Of a DNA stretch of 64,000 nucleotides, positions 16,903 to 25,177 are shown one piece after another. Origin of the DNA: Nonomuraea turcica (lineage in GTDB: Bacteria > Actinomycetota > Actinomycetes > Streptosporangiales > Streptosporangiaceae); assembly GCF_030718205.1 (NCBI RefSeq), contig NZ_JAUZQF010000008.1, forward strand, positions 364,413 to 428,412, given 5' to 3'. The translations under genes and the position numbers were made by a program. Within the stretch, counting starts at the first letter, position 1, and each line of letters starts with the position of its first letter. A model generated the notes under the pieces. That model searched no databases and was not told the DNA's origin. It saw only the letters and a program-made list of their open reading frames with translations.

Positions 16903-17892
16903 TCAGGTGACGGCTCGGGCCGTGGAGGCGCGGACTACCAGCTCGGGCTCGAACAGCAGCTCGTCCGCCGGCACCTCCGCCTTGTCGATCTGGGCCACCA
17001 GCAGGTCCACCGCGGCCCTGCCCATCGCGTCGATGGGCTGGCGGACCGTGGTCAGCGGCGGCTCAGTGCAGTTCATCAGCGCCGAGTCGTCGAAGCCGAT
17101 GACCGAGATGTCGCCGGGCACGGTCAGCCCTGCGCGCCGGGCCGCACGCACGGTGCCGAGCGCGAGCAGGTCGCTGGCGCACACCACACCGGTCACCCCC
17201 CGCTTGACGAGCCTGGCCGCGGCCGCGTGCCCGCCTTCCAGCGAGAACATCGTGTGCTCGACCAGCCCCGGGTCGCCACCCTCGGCAAGGAACGTCTCCA
17301 GCTTGCGCCGTGACGGCATGTGGTCCTTCGGCCCGAGCACCATGCCGATCCGCTCGTGGCCGAGCGCACGCAGATGCGCGACGGCCATCTCGGCGGCGAC
17401 CGCATCGTCGCACGACACTTGCGGGAAGTCGAGGTGCTGGACGGCCGCGTTGACCAGGACCGTGGGCAGCTTGCGCTCGTGCAGCAGCTCGTAGTGCCCG
17501 TGCGCGGCGTCGGCCTGCGCATAGAGCCCGCCGGCGAAGACCACGCCGCTGACCTGCTGCCCGAGCAGCAGGTCGACATAGTCGGCCTCGGAGACACCGC
17601 CGACCGTGCGCGTGCAGAGCACCGAGGTGAATCCCTGCTGCGCCAGGGCGCCGCCGACCACTTCCGCGAAGGCGGGGAAGATCGGATTCTGCAGCTCGGG
17701 GAGCACCAGGCCGACCAGCCTGGCACGATCGCCGCGCAGCTGGGTGGGTCGTTCGTAGCCGAGCACGTCGAGCGCGGTCAGCACGGCCTCGCGGGTCGCG
17801 TCGGAGACCCCGGGCTTGCCGTTGAGCACGCGACTCACGGTCGCCTCGCTCACCCCGACCTTCTTCGCCACCTCTGCGAGTCGTCGTGTCAT
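16903..17892 (-). CDS. LacI-family regulator of the alpha-glucan locus
   Basis: 329 residues from the ATG of MTRRLAEVAKKVG, which gives the exact LacI N-terminus (GVSEATVSRVLNGKPGVS follows). A start at 17919 would put nine odd residues in front and would overlap the operator, so it is rejected. The sensor domain is complete (VIGFDDSALMNCTEPPLTTVRQP). It sits upstream of the binding-protein gene on the same strand and divergent from the GH87 gene, so it most likely controls both. CTTGC-type half-sites are present in all three promoters. Confidence 0.92.
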   Translation of the reverse strand: MTRRLAEVAKKVGVSEATVSRVLNGKPGVSDATREAVLTALDVLGYERPTQLRGDRARLVGLVLPELQNPIFPAFAEVVGGALAQQGFTSVLCTRTVGGVSEADYVDLLLGQQVSGVVFAGGLYAQADAAHGHYELLHERKLPTVLVNAAVQHLDFPQVSCDDAVAAEMAVAHLRALGHERIGMVLGPKDHMPSRRKLETFLAEGGDPGLVEHTMFSLEGGHAAAARLVKRGVTGVVCASDLLALGTVRAARRAGLTVPGDISVIGFDDSALMNCTEPPLTTVRQPIDAMGRAAVDLLVAQIDKAEVPADELLFEPELVVRASTARAVT

Positions 17893-17898
17893 GCGCAA

Positions 17899-17927
17899 AC
17901 TATATGGCCTGGAACGCAAGCGCTTGC
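17899..17927 (-). promoter_or_regulatory. Promoter and operator of the LacI regulator gene
   Basis: GCAAGCGCTTGC (17916-17927) is a perfect 12-bp palindrome. On the minus strand a -10-like TATAGT lies at 17904-17899, only 6 bp from the ATG, so the transcript may be leaderless and the operator would sit between -35 and -10. CTTGCAAT occurs here on the plus strand (17923-17930) and again, exactly, in the importer promoter on the minus strand. This fits autoregulation. Confidence 0.6.
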
Positions 17928-18045
17928 AATGGCTTGCGTGGAGCGAACGTCACGCCTTGCGCCCCTCTACAGCAGTCTTCCTGCTTCTTCCTACTTCTTG
18001 ACCAGCGGAGATGGACAGATGAAGACAGCGATAGTCAGTCCAAAC

Positions 18046-18096
18046 CTTGCGAAATTTCGTCGAAATATTGCGGCCATCTACTCAACATCCTATGGT
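18046..18096 (+). promoter_or_regulatory. GH87 gene promoter with shared alpha-glucan regulatory module
   Basis: The 27-nt element from CTTGCGAAAT to CGTCGAAATATTGCG (18046-18072) is followed by 16 nt and CCTATGGT (18089-18096). TTGCGG (18068-18073) and TATGGT (18091-18096) are 17 bp apart, a plausible -35/-10. Within the site ATTTCG-T-CGAAAT (18054-18066) is a palindrome. The last 15 bases of the element are identical to those in the importer promoter. The rest of the 17928-18130 gap shows no gene. Confidence 0.72.
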
Positions 18097-18130
18097 TCGG
18101 CCATCCGCCTCGTCCGAAGGGCCATCCCCC

Positions 18131-21100
18131 ATGAGAGCTCTGTTAGCCGCCCTTTCGTTAGCCATCGGACTCATGACCGCGCCCTGGGCCGCGCCTGCAC
18201 AGGCCGCGGCCGACACGAATCTCGCGGCCGGCAAGACGGCCACCGCGAGCAGCTTCAACGACGTCTATCCCGCCGCCAACGCCACCGACGGCAACCAGGC
18301 CACCTACTGGGAGTCGGCCAACAACGCCTTCCCGCAGTGGATCCAGGTCGATCTCGGCGTCAGCGCGAGCGTCAACAAGCTCGTGCTCAAGCTCCCGTCC
18401 GGGTGGCCGAGCCGGACCCAGACGCTGACCGTCCAGGGCAGCACAAACGGCTCCGCCTTCAGCACGATCGCCGCATCGGCGACGTACACGTTCAACCCGA
18501 CCGGCACGATCACCTTCGCCGCCGCGACCGCCCGCTACGTCCGGCTGCAGATCACCGCGAACACCGGCTGGCCTGCCGGCCAGGTCTCCGAGTTCGAGGT
18601 GTGGGGCAGCGCGCCGGACGACCCGCCGCCGGGCGGCGGCGCCAACCTGGCCCTCGGCAAGCCCATCACCGAGTCCTCGCACACCCACACGTACGTGGCC
18701 ACCAACGCCAACGACGACGACCTCCAGACCTACTGGGAGGGCGCCGCTTATCCCAACACGCTGACCGTGCAGCTCGGCAGCAACGCCGACCTGACCTCGA
18801 TCACGCTCCAGCTCAACCCGGACCCCGTCTGGGCCAGGCGTACCCAGGCCATCCAGGTCCTCGGCCGTGAGCAGAGCGCCACCGGCTTCAGCAACCTCGT
18901 CTCCTCGGCCACGTACACGTTCGACCCGGCCACCGGGAACTCCGTGACGATCCCCGTGACCGCCAAGGTGGCGGACGTCCGGCTGCAGATCACCGCCAAC
19001 TCCGGCGCGCCGGGCGGCCAGGTGGCCGAGTTCCAGATCTTCGGCACCTCGTCGGCCAATCCCGACCTCACCGTGAGCAACCTCGCGTCGTCCCCGGCCG
19101 CGCCGGTCGAGACCGACGCGGTCACGCTCTCGGCCACGGTCAGGAACGCCGGCACCGCTGCCTCCACCGCGACCTCCGTGAACTTCTACGCGGGCACCAC
19201 CAAGGTCGGCAGCGCCGGTGTGGGAGCGCTGGCCGCAGGGGCGTCGGCCACCGTGTCCGCGAACATCGGCGCCAGGGACGCCGGGACCTACCAGCTCTCC
19301 GCCAAGGTGGACGAGGACAACCAGGTCATCGAGCTGAACGAGGCGAACAACACCGCCACCGGCACGTTGACCGTCAGGCCCGTCGACACGGCCGACCTGA
19401 TCGCCTCCCCTGTCGCCTGGACGCCGGGCAACCCCGCCGCGGGCACCACGGTGACGTTCTCGGTGGCGATCAAGAACCAGGGCACTGTCGCGTCCAGCAG
19501 CGGCTCCCACGGCATCACGCTCACCGTCACGAACGATTCCGGCACCGTCGTCAGGACCCTGACCGGTTCGGCCAGCGGCGCCATCGCGCCCGGCGCCACC
19601 ACGAGCGCGGTGAGCCTGGGCACGTGGACCGCGGCCAACGGCGAGTACACGGTGAAGACGGTGCTCGCCGACGACGCCAACGAGCTGCCGGTCAAGCGCG
19701 CCAACAACACCAGCGAGCTGCCGCTGTTCGTGGGGCGCGGCGCCAACATGCCGTACGACACCTACGAGGCCGAGGACGCCGTCATCGGCGGCGGCGCCAC
19801 GCGCGTGGGCCCGAGCAGGGATATCGGCACGATCGCCGGCGAGGCCTCGGGGCGGCGCGCGGTGACGCTCAACCAGACCGGCGCGTACGTCGAGTTCACG
19901 AACCGGGCCGACACGAACACCCTGGTCACCCGTTTCTCGATGCCCGATGCCGCGGGTGGCGGCGGTCTCAATTCGACCTTGAACGTCTACGTCGACGGCA
20001 CCTTCCTCAAGGCCGTCGACCTGACCTCCCGCTACGCCTGGCTCTACGGCGCCGAGGCCAGCCCGAACAACTCGCCCAGTTCGGGGCCGCCCAGGCACAT
20101 CTACGACGAGGCGAACCTGCTGCTCGGCACCACCGTGCGGGCCGGCAGCAAGATCAGGCTGCAGAAGGACGCGGCCAACGGCCAGACGTACGCGATCGAC
20201 TTCGTGGACTTCGAGCAGGTGACCCCGATCGCGAATCCCGACCCCGCGACGTACGCCGTACCGACCGGTTTCACGCACCAGGACGTGCAGAACGCGCTCG
20301 ACCGGGCCCGCATGGACGCCAACCTGGTCGGCGTCTACCTGCCGCAGGGTGACTACCAGACCTCGAGCAAGTTCCAGGTCTACGGCAAGGCCGTCAAGAT
20401 CGTCGGCGCCGGCCCTTGGTTCACCAGGTTCCACTCCCCGGCCGCGCAGGACAACACCGACGTGGGCTTCCGCACGGAGGCCTCGGCCAACGGCTCGACG
20501 TTCGCGAACTTCGCCTACTTCGGCAACTACACCTCACGCATCGATGGCCCCGGCAAGGTCTTCGACTTTTCGAACGTGGCGAACATGACGATTGACAACG
20601 TCTGGGCCGAGCACCAGATCTGCCTGTACTGGGGCTCGAACACGGACAACATCACGATCAAGAACTCCCGGATCCGGAACGTGTTCGCCGACGGCCTGAA
20701 TATGACCAACGGCAGCACCGGCAACCACGTCACCAACATCGAGACCAGGTCCACGGGCGACGACAGCTTCGCGCTGTTCTCGGCCACCGACAACAACCCC
20801 GGCGAGCAGACCGGCAACGTCTACGAGAACCTGACCTCGCTGCTCACCTGGCGGGCCGCGGGCGTGGCCGTGTACGGCGGCTACGACAACATGTTCAGGA
20901 ACATCTACGTCGCGGACACGCTGACGTACCCGGGTGTCACGATCAGCTCGCTGGACTTCGGGATCCCCATGCACGGGTTCGGCGCCAGCCCGCCGACGAC
21001 GTTCGAGAACATCTCACTGGTCCGGGCCGGCGGGCACTTCTGGGGGCAGCAGACGTTCCCTGCGCTGTGGCTGTTCTCCTCGTCCAAGGTGTTCCAGGGC

Positions 21101-21409
21101 ATCCGCGTCAACAACCTGGACATCGTGGATCCGACGTACAGCGGGATCATGTTCCAGACCGGCTACTCCGGCGGCGCGCCGCTGAACCCGATCAGGGACA
21201 CGATCCTGACGAACGTGTCGATCAGCGGGGCGCAGAAGAGCGGCGACGCCTTCGACGCGAAGTCCGGGTTCGGCATCTGGGTGAACGAGATGCCCGAGCC
21301 GGGACAGGGCCCGGCCGTCGGATCGGCCACGATCAACAACCTGAGGTTCGCCGGCAACTACCAGAACATCAAGAACACGACGACGACCTTCACCCTGACC
21401 ACGAACTAG
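18131..21409 (+). CDS. Secreted multidomain GH87-type alpha-1,3-glucanase (mycodextranase family)
   Basis: 1092 residues. A signal peptide (MRALLAALSL...AQAA) fixes the ATG at 18131. Then two F5/8C (discoidin) carbohydrate-binding modules (about 26-160 and 170-310, both starting NLA.GK), two CARDB-like Ig domains (about 315-415 and 420-530), a CBM6/35-like module (YEAEDAVIGGG, from ~540 to 700) and a right-handed beta-helix to the end. The helix has an ADGLN loop with Asp854 and, 23 residues on, a GDDSFA loop with Asp877-Asp878. That spacing of three acids is typical of GH87. It should cut alpha-1,3-glucan outside the cell, for example from fungal walls. Pectate-lyase-type activity is the main alternative. 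Confidence 0.8.
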   Translation: MRALLAALSLAIGLMTAPWAAPAQAAADTNLAAGKTATASSFNDVYPAANATDGNQATYWESANNAFPQWIQVDLGVSASVNKLVLKLPSGWPSRTQTLTVQGSTNGSAFSTIAASATYTFNPTGTITFAAATARYVRLQITANTGWPAGQVSEFEVWGSAPDDPPPGGGANLALGKPITESSHTHTYVATNANDDDLQTYWEGAAYPNTLTVQLGSNADLTSITLQLNPDPVWARRTQAIQVLGREQSATGFSNLVSSATYTFDPATGNSVTIPVTAKVADVRLQITANSGAPGGQVAEFQIFGTSSANPDLTVSNLASSPAAPVETDAVTLSATVRNAGTAASTATSVNFYAGTTKVGSAGVGALAAGASATVSANIGARDAGTYQLSAKVDEDNQVIELNEANNTATGTLTVRPVDTADLIASPVAWTPGNPAAGTTVTFSVAIKNQGTVASSSGSHGITLTVTNDSGTVVRTLTGSASGAIAPGATTSAVSLGTWTAANGEYTVKTVLADDANELPVKRANNTSELPLFVGRGANMPYDTYEAEDAVIGGGATRVGPSRDIGTIAGEASGRRAVTLNQTGAYVEFTNRADTNTLVTRFSMPDAAGGGGLNSTLNVYVDGTFLKAVDLTSRYAWLYGAEASPNNSPSSGPPRHIYDEANLLLGTTVRAGSKIRLQKDAANGQTYAIDFVDFEQVTPIANPDPATYAVPTGFTHQDVQNALDRARMDANLVGVYLPQGDYQTSSKFQVYGKAVKIVGAGPWFTRFHSPAAQDNTDVGFRTEASANGSTFANFAYFGNYTSRIDGPGKVFDFSNVANMTIDNVWAEHQICLYWGSNTDNITIKNSRIRNVFADGLNMTNGSTGNHVTNIETRSTGDDSFALFSATDNNPGEQTGNVYENLTSLLTWRAAGVAVYGGYDNMFRNIYVADTLTYPGVTISSLDFGIPMHGFGASPPTTFENISLVRAGGHFWGQQTFPALWLFSSSKVFQGIRVNNLDIVDPTYSGIMFQTGYSGGAPLNPIRDTILTNVSISGAQKSGDAFDAKSGFGIWVNEMPEPGQGPAVGSATINNLRFAGNYQNIKNTTTTFTLTTN

Positions 21410-21497
21410 AGCTCTGACCTGGTGGGCAAACCCCCGCCAGTCCCTGACGCTGGTCACCGCGGCGGCGCTCAACTGCGCCCCGCGGTGCAGGCGTTCC
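21406..21497 (-). pseudogene. Decayed 3' end of a PfkB-like sugar kinase
   Basis: On the minus strand this codes ERLHRGAQLSAAAVTSVRDWRGF, then after a 1-nt insertion TRSEL and stop. It matches the C-terminus of the intact kinase at 25178-26050 (ERLHRGALLSAAAVTSVSDW...TRAEL). About 85-90% of bases over ~90 bp agree between 21407-21495 and 25179-25266. Homology stops abruptly near 21497. Its stop codon overlaps the GH87 stop. It is either the stump of a paralogous kinase once convergent with GH87 or a duplication left when the molybdoenzyme cassette arrived. Confidence 0.75.
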
Positions 21498-21504
21498 AGC
21501 TGAG

Positions 21505-21607
21505 AGCATGGCTCACGTCCAGCACGCGCCGCGTCAGCGCGGCGGGCACAGTCCTGGTGCCGGCGTGTTATGTGCTGCTCATCGTGCTCTTCGGCTTGAT
21601 CACCTGA
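21505..21607 (+). pseudogene. Possible C-terminal fragment of a membrane protein
   Basis: In the plus strand the frame reads RAWLTSSTRRVSAAG, then one strongly hydrophobic stretch (TVLVPACYVLLIVLFGLIT) and stop. It looks like the last helix of a transporter cut off at the 21500 junction, but it is too short to assign. No start or ribosome site is visible. It could also be chance coding in a GC-rich spacer. Confidence 0.25.
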
Positions 21608-21657
21608 GCCATGTAGGCTAGTGAAAACGGACATAACCGGCAAACCGCCTACTAGCC

Positions 21658-22503
21658 GTGAACGTACCTACCATGGACCTCAACGGGATCACCTCGGTAG
21701 TCGACACACCCAGCCGTGCGTTGCAGGCGGCGTGGCAGCCGGGCGACGCGTGGCTCGGCGGCGGGACCTGGCTGTTCTCCGAGCCTCAGCCGCAGCTCAA
21801 CCGGCTCATCGATCTCAAGGGCTTCGGCTGGGAGTCGCTGCGGGTCGAGGCGGACGGCCTGGAGATCGGCGCCACGTGCACCTTCGCGGAACTGTCCAGC
21901 GCAGGCATGCCCGCGGCGTGGACCGCGAGACCGCTGATCGACCAATGTCGCCAGGCCCTGCTGGGCTCCTTCAAGGTGTGGAACGAGGCCACCGTGGGCG
22001 GCAATCTCTGCATGTCGCTGCCCGCGGGCCCCATGATCTCACTGACCGCGGCCCTCGACGCGAGCTGCACGATCTGGACGGCCGACGGGGGCGAACGGCG
22101 GGTGGCGGCGGTTGACTTCGTCACCGGACCCGGCCGCAACGTCCTGGCCCCGGGTGAAGTGCTGCGCTCGATCACCCTGCCGGAGTCCGCGCTGCGCTGC
22201 CGTACCGCCTTCCGCTGGATCTCACTGACCCCGCTGGGCCGCTCCGCGGCACTGCTCATCGGCAGGAGGTCACCCGACGACGGCTCCTTCGTGTTGACCG
22301 TGACGGCCTCGACCGTCCGGCCGGTCCAGCTGTCCTTTCCGCGGACACCCGGTTCCGCGGAGCTCCTCGGCGCCCTCGACCACGAAATCCCGCCGGACTC
22401 CTACTACGACGACGTGCACGGAACGCCGGAATGGCGCCGGCACATGACGCTCCGTTTCGCCGAGGAGATCCGGCAGGAACTGTCGGCGGACGCCGGGAGG
22501 TGA
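21658..22503 (+). CDS. FAD-binding subunit of a xanthine-dehydrogenase-type molybdoenzyme
   Basis: 281 residues from GTG 21658; an in-frame ATG at 21673 is an alternative and neither has a good Shine-Dalgarno. FAD-binding features of the CoxM/XdhB family are visible: GGGTWLF near residue 40 and TVGGNLCMSLPAGPM near residue 108. It passes electrons from the Fe-S centres to its acceptor. The iron-sulfur/molybdopterin subunit follows after 5 bp. An inverted repeat GGCTAGT...ACTAGCC (21616-21622, 21651-21657) ends just before the GTG and could be an operator. Confidence 0.85.
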   Translation: MNVPTMDLNGITSVVDTPSRALQAAWQPGDAWLGGGTWLFSEPQPQLNRLIDLKGFGWESLRVEADGLEIGATCTFAELSSAGMPAAWTARPLIDQCRQALLGSFKVWNEATVGGNLCMSLPAGPMISLTAALDASCTIWTADGGERRVAAVDFVTGPGRNVLAPGEVLRSITLPESALRCRTAFRWISLTPLGRSAALLIGRRSPDDGSFVLTVTASTVRPVQLSFPRTPGSAELLGALDHEIPPDSYYDDVHGTPEWRRHMTLRFAEEIRQELSADAGR

Positions 22504-22508
22504 CTCGG

Positions 22509-25163
22509 ATGCGGATCGAGGTCAACGGTCAGGTCTTCACCGCTCAGCCTCGTCCTGGGCAGTGCCTGCGCACCCTGCTGAGGGAATTGGGCCTCTTCGG
22601 CGTGAAGAAGGGCTGCGACGCGGGCGACTGCGGTGCGTGCACCGTGCACATCGACGGCCGGCCGGTGCACAGTTGCCTGTTCCCCGCCTTCCGCGCGGCC
22701 GGGCACCAGGTGACGACGATCGAGGGGCTCTCGTCCGGCGCGCGACCGCATCCACTGCAGCGCGACTTCCTGGCGGCGCAGGGATTCCAGTGCGGCTTCT
22801 GCACCGCAGGAATGATCATGACGGTTGCCGCTCTCGATCCCGGCCAGCAGCAGGATCTCCCGCGGTCGCTCAAGGGGAATCTGTGCCGGTGCAGCGGCTA
22901 CCGCGCGATCGACGACGCCATCCATGGGATCGCTCATGCCGAGGACACAACGGACCCGGGTGAATCCTGCGGACGGAATCTGCCGGCGCCGGCAGGTCCC
23001 GACATCGTGACGGGCGCGGCCCGCTACACCCTGGACGTCGCCATGGAGGGCCTGTTGCACCTCAAACTGCTGCGCTCGCCGCATGCGCACGCCCGGATCG
23101 TCGCGATCGACACGAGCGCCGCCCGCGCGGTTCCCGGCGTGCGGGCAGTGTTCACGCACGAGGACGCGCCGAAGCGGCTCTACTCGAGCGGGCGGCACGA
23201 GAACCCCGACGACGATCCCTCCGACACGCTGCTGTTCGACGACGTCGTCCGCTTCACCGGGCAGCGGGTCGCAGCCGTGGTGGCCGACAGTGTGGCGGCC
23301 GCCGAGGAGGGCTGTCGCCGGCTCGTCGTCGACTACGAGGTGCTGCCGGGTGTCTTCGACCCCGAAGAGGCGATGGCGCCCGGCTCCCCCCTCCTGCATG
23401 GCGACAAGGGCGCCGGCAGGCACATCGCCCGTCCAGAGCGCAACATCGCGGCCGAAGTGCACGGGGACGTCGGCGACGTCGAGGCGGCGTTCGAGCAGGC
23501 CGACGCCATTCACGAGCACACCTACGTCAGCCATCGGGTCCAGCACGCGCACCTCGAGACGCACGCCTCGATCGCCTGGGTCGACGGGTCCGGTCGGCTG
23601 GTGGTCCGCACGAGCAGCCAGGTGCCGTTCCTCACCAAGCGCGCGCTGTGCAGCCTCTTCGATCTTCCGGAGGAGAAGGTGCGCGTGGTGTGCGGCCGGG
23701 TGGGCGGCGGGTTCGGGGCCAAACAGGAAATGCTGACCGAGGATGTCGTCGCTCTCGCGGCCCTGCGGACCGGACGGCCGGTGCAGCTGGAGTTCACGCG
23801 CCAGGAGGAGTTCGAGGCCACCGTGACCCGGCATCCGGTCTCCGTGGACGTCAAGGCCGGCGCGCGGAGCGACGGCACACTCACGGCGCTGCGACTGCGG
23901 GTCGTGGCCAACACCGGCGCGTACGGCAACCACGCGTGCATCGTGTTCCACACCTGCAACGAGTCGATCGGCGTCTACCGTTGCGCGAACAAGAAGGTGG
24001 ACGGATACGCCGTCTACACCAACACCGTCCCCGCCGGCGCCTTCCGCGGCTACGGGCTCAGCCAGGGGGTCTTCGCCGTCGAGTCGGCGATCGACGAGCT
24101 CGCCCATGCGATCGGCATGGACCCGGTCGCCTTCCGGGAACGCAACATCATCCGGCCCGGCGACGACATGGTGAGCTTCCACACCCCGTCGGCGGATGAG
24201 GCCAGGATCGGCAGCTACGGCCTGGACCAGTGCCTGGCCCTGGTCGACGAGGCACTGAACCGCGGCAATGGGGCACAACCGCCCGCGGAGGACGGGTGGT
24301 CCGTGGGCAAGGGCGTCGCGCTGTCGATGATCGACACGATTCCACCGCGCGGACACCGGGCCGAGGCACGGATCCGGCTGTCGACCGACGGCGGATACCG
24401 GCTCGCGGTCGGCATGGCCGAGTTCGGGAACGGCACGACGACCGTGCACCAGCAGCTCGCCGCCGCCGTGCTCGGCACGACTGTCGACCGGATCCGGATC
24501 GAGCAGGCGGACACGGATCACGTCGGCCACGACACCGGCGCCTTCGGCTCGACCGGGACAACGGTCACGGGCCTGGCCGTCACACGCGCGGCAGAGGCGC
24601 TGCGTGACCGCATCGCCGCCGTCGGCGGGCAGCGGGCGGCGCAGGCCGCCGACAAGGAGCTGCACGCGGTCGGCACATCCGACGGCGCACCCTGTTCGGT
24701 GGCGTTCAATGTCCACGGCTTCCGGGTCGCGGTGTGTGCCGGGACCGGTGAGATCAGGATTCTGCAGAGCGTCCACGGGGCGGACGCCGGGCGCGTCATC
24801 AATCCGATGCAATGCCGTGGGCAGATCGAGGGCGGTGTAGCACAGGCCCTGGGCGCCGCGCTGTACGAGTCGTTCGTCGTCGACGAGGCCGGCCACGTCA
24901 CCACGGCGACCTTCCGCAACTACCACATCCCGTCCTTCGGCGACGTGCCGCGAACCGAGGTGTACTTCGCCGAGACCTCCGACGTCCTCGGCCCTCTGGG
25001 CGCCAAGTCGATGAGCGAAAGTCCGTTCAACCCGGTGGCTCCCGCGCTGGCCAACGCGGTCCGGGACGCCACCGGCATCCGCTTCGGAACGCTTCCCCTG
25101 GCCCGCGATCGCGTCCACGCGGCGACGGCCGCCGGTCTCGGAACCAGCGCGAACCCTCGGTGA
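22509..25163 (+). CDS. Fused [2Fe-2S] and molybdopterin subunit of a xanthine-dehydrogenase-family oxidoreductase
   Basis: 884 residues. Residues 1-~150 form the small Fe-S subunit: plant-type cluster Cys36, 41, 44, 56 and the second cluster Cys95, 98, 126, 128. From ~160 the molybdopterin domain begins (GAARYTLDV), with GRVGGGFGAKQ, AFRGYG and GAFGSTGT cofactor loops and a late Glu in SMSESPFNP in the position of the catalytic Glu. Fe-S and Mo subunits are usually separate in bacteria; here they are one chain. ATG at 22509 gives the normal N-terminus. No XdhC-like chaperone or cofactor genes are nearby, so substrate and maturation are unknown; purines, aldehydes or N-heterocycles are possible. 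Confidence 0.88.
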   Translation: MRIEVNGQVFTAQPRPGQCLRTLLRELGLFGVKKGCDAGDCGACTVHIDGRPVHSCLFPAFRAAGHQVTTIEGLSSGARPHPLQRDFLAAQGFQCGFCTAGMIMTVAALDPGQQQDLPRSLKGNLCRCSGYRAIDDAIHGIAHAEDTTDPGESCGRNLPAPAGPDIVTGAARYTLDVAMEGLLHLKLLRSPHAHARIVAIDTSAARAVPGVRAVFTHEDAPKRLYSSGRHENPDDDPSDTLLFDDVVRFTGQRVAAVVADSVAAAEEGCRRLVVDYEVLPGVFDPEEAMAPGSPLLHGDKGAGRHIARPERNIAAEVHGDVGDVEAAFEQADAIHEHTYVSHRVQHAHLETHASIAWVDGSGRLVVRTSSQVPFLTKRALCSLFDLPEEKVRVVCGRVGGGFGAKQEMLTEDVVALAALRTGRPVQLEFTRQEEFEATVTRHPVSVDVKAGARSDGTLTALRLRVVANTGAYGNHACIVFHTCNESIGVYRCANKKVDGYAVYTNTVPAGAFRGYGLSQGVFAVESAIDELAHAIGMDPVAFRERNIIRPGDDMVSFHTPSADEARIGSYGLDQCLALVDEALNRGNGAQPPAEDGWSVGKGVALSMIDTIPPRGHRAEARIRLSTDGGYRLAVGMAEFGNGTTTVHQQLAAAVLGTTVDRIRIEQADTDHVGHDTGAFGSTGTTVTGLAVTRAAEALRDRIAAVGGQRAAQAADKELHAVGTSDGAPCSVAFNVHGFRVAVCAGTGEIRILQSVHGADAGRVINPMQCRGQIEGGVAQALGAALYESFVVDEAGHVTTATFRNYHIPSFGDVPRTEVYFAETSDVLGPLGAKSMSESPFNPVAPALANAVRDATGIRFGTLPLARDRVHAATAAGLGTSANPR

Positions 25164-25177
25164 ACCTGATGGCCGGC

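Noticed and set aside
18158..20434. 758-residue open frame antisense to the GH87 gene
   Set aside because: Val/Gly/Arg repeats without motifs; the plus strand carries the signal peptide and domains.
22404..25118. 904-residue open frame antisense to the molybdoenzyme gene
   Set aside because: Mirror of a strongly conserved Fe-S/Mo protein; no signal, motif or ribosome site of its own.
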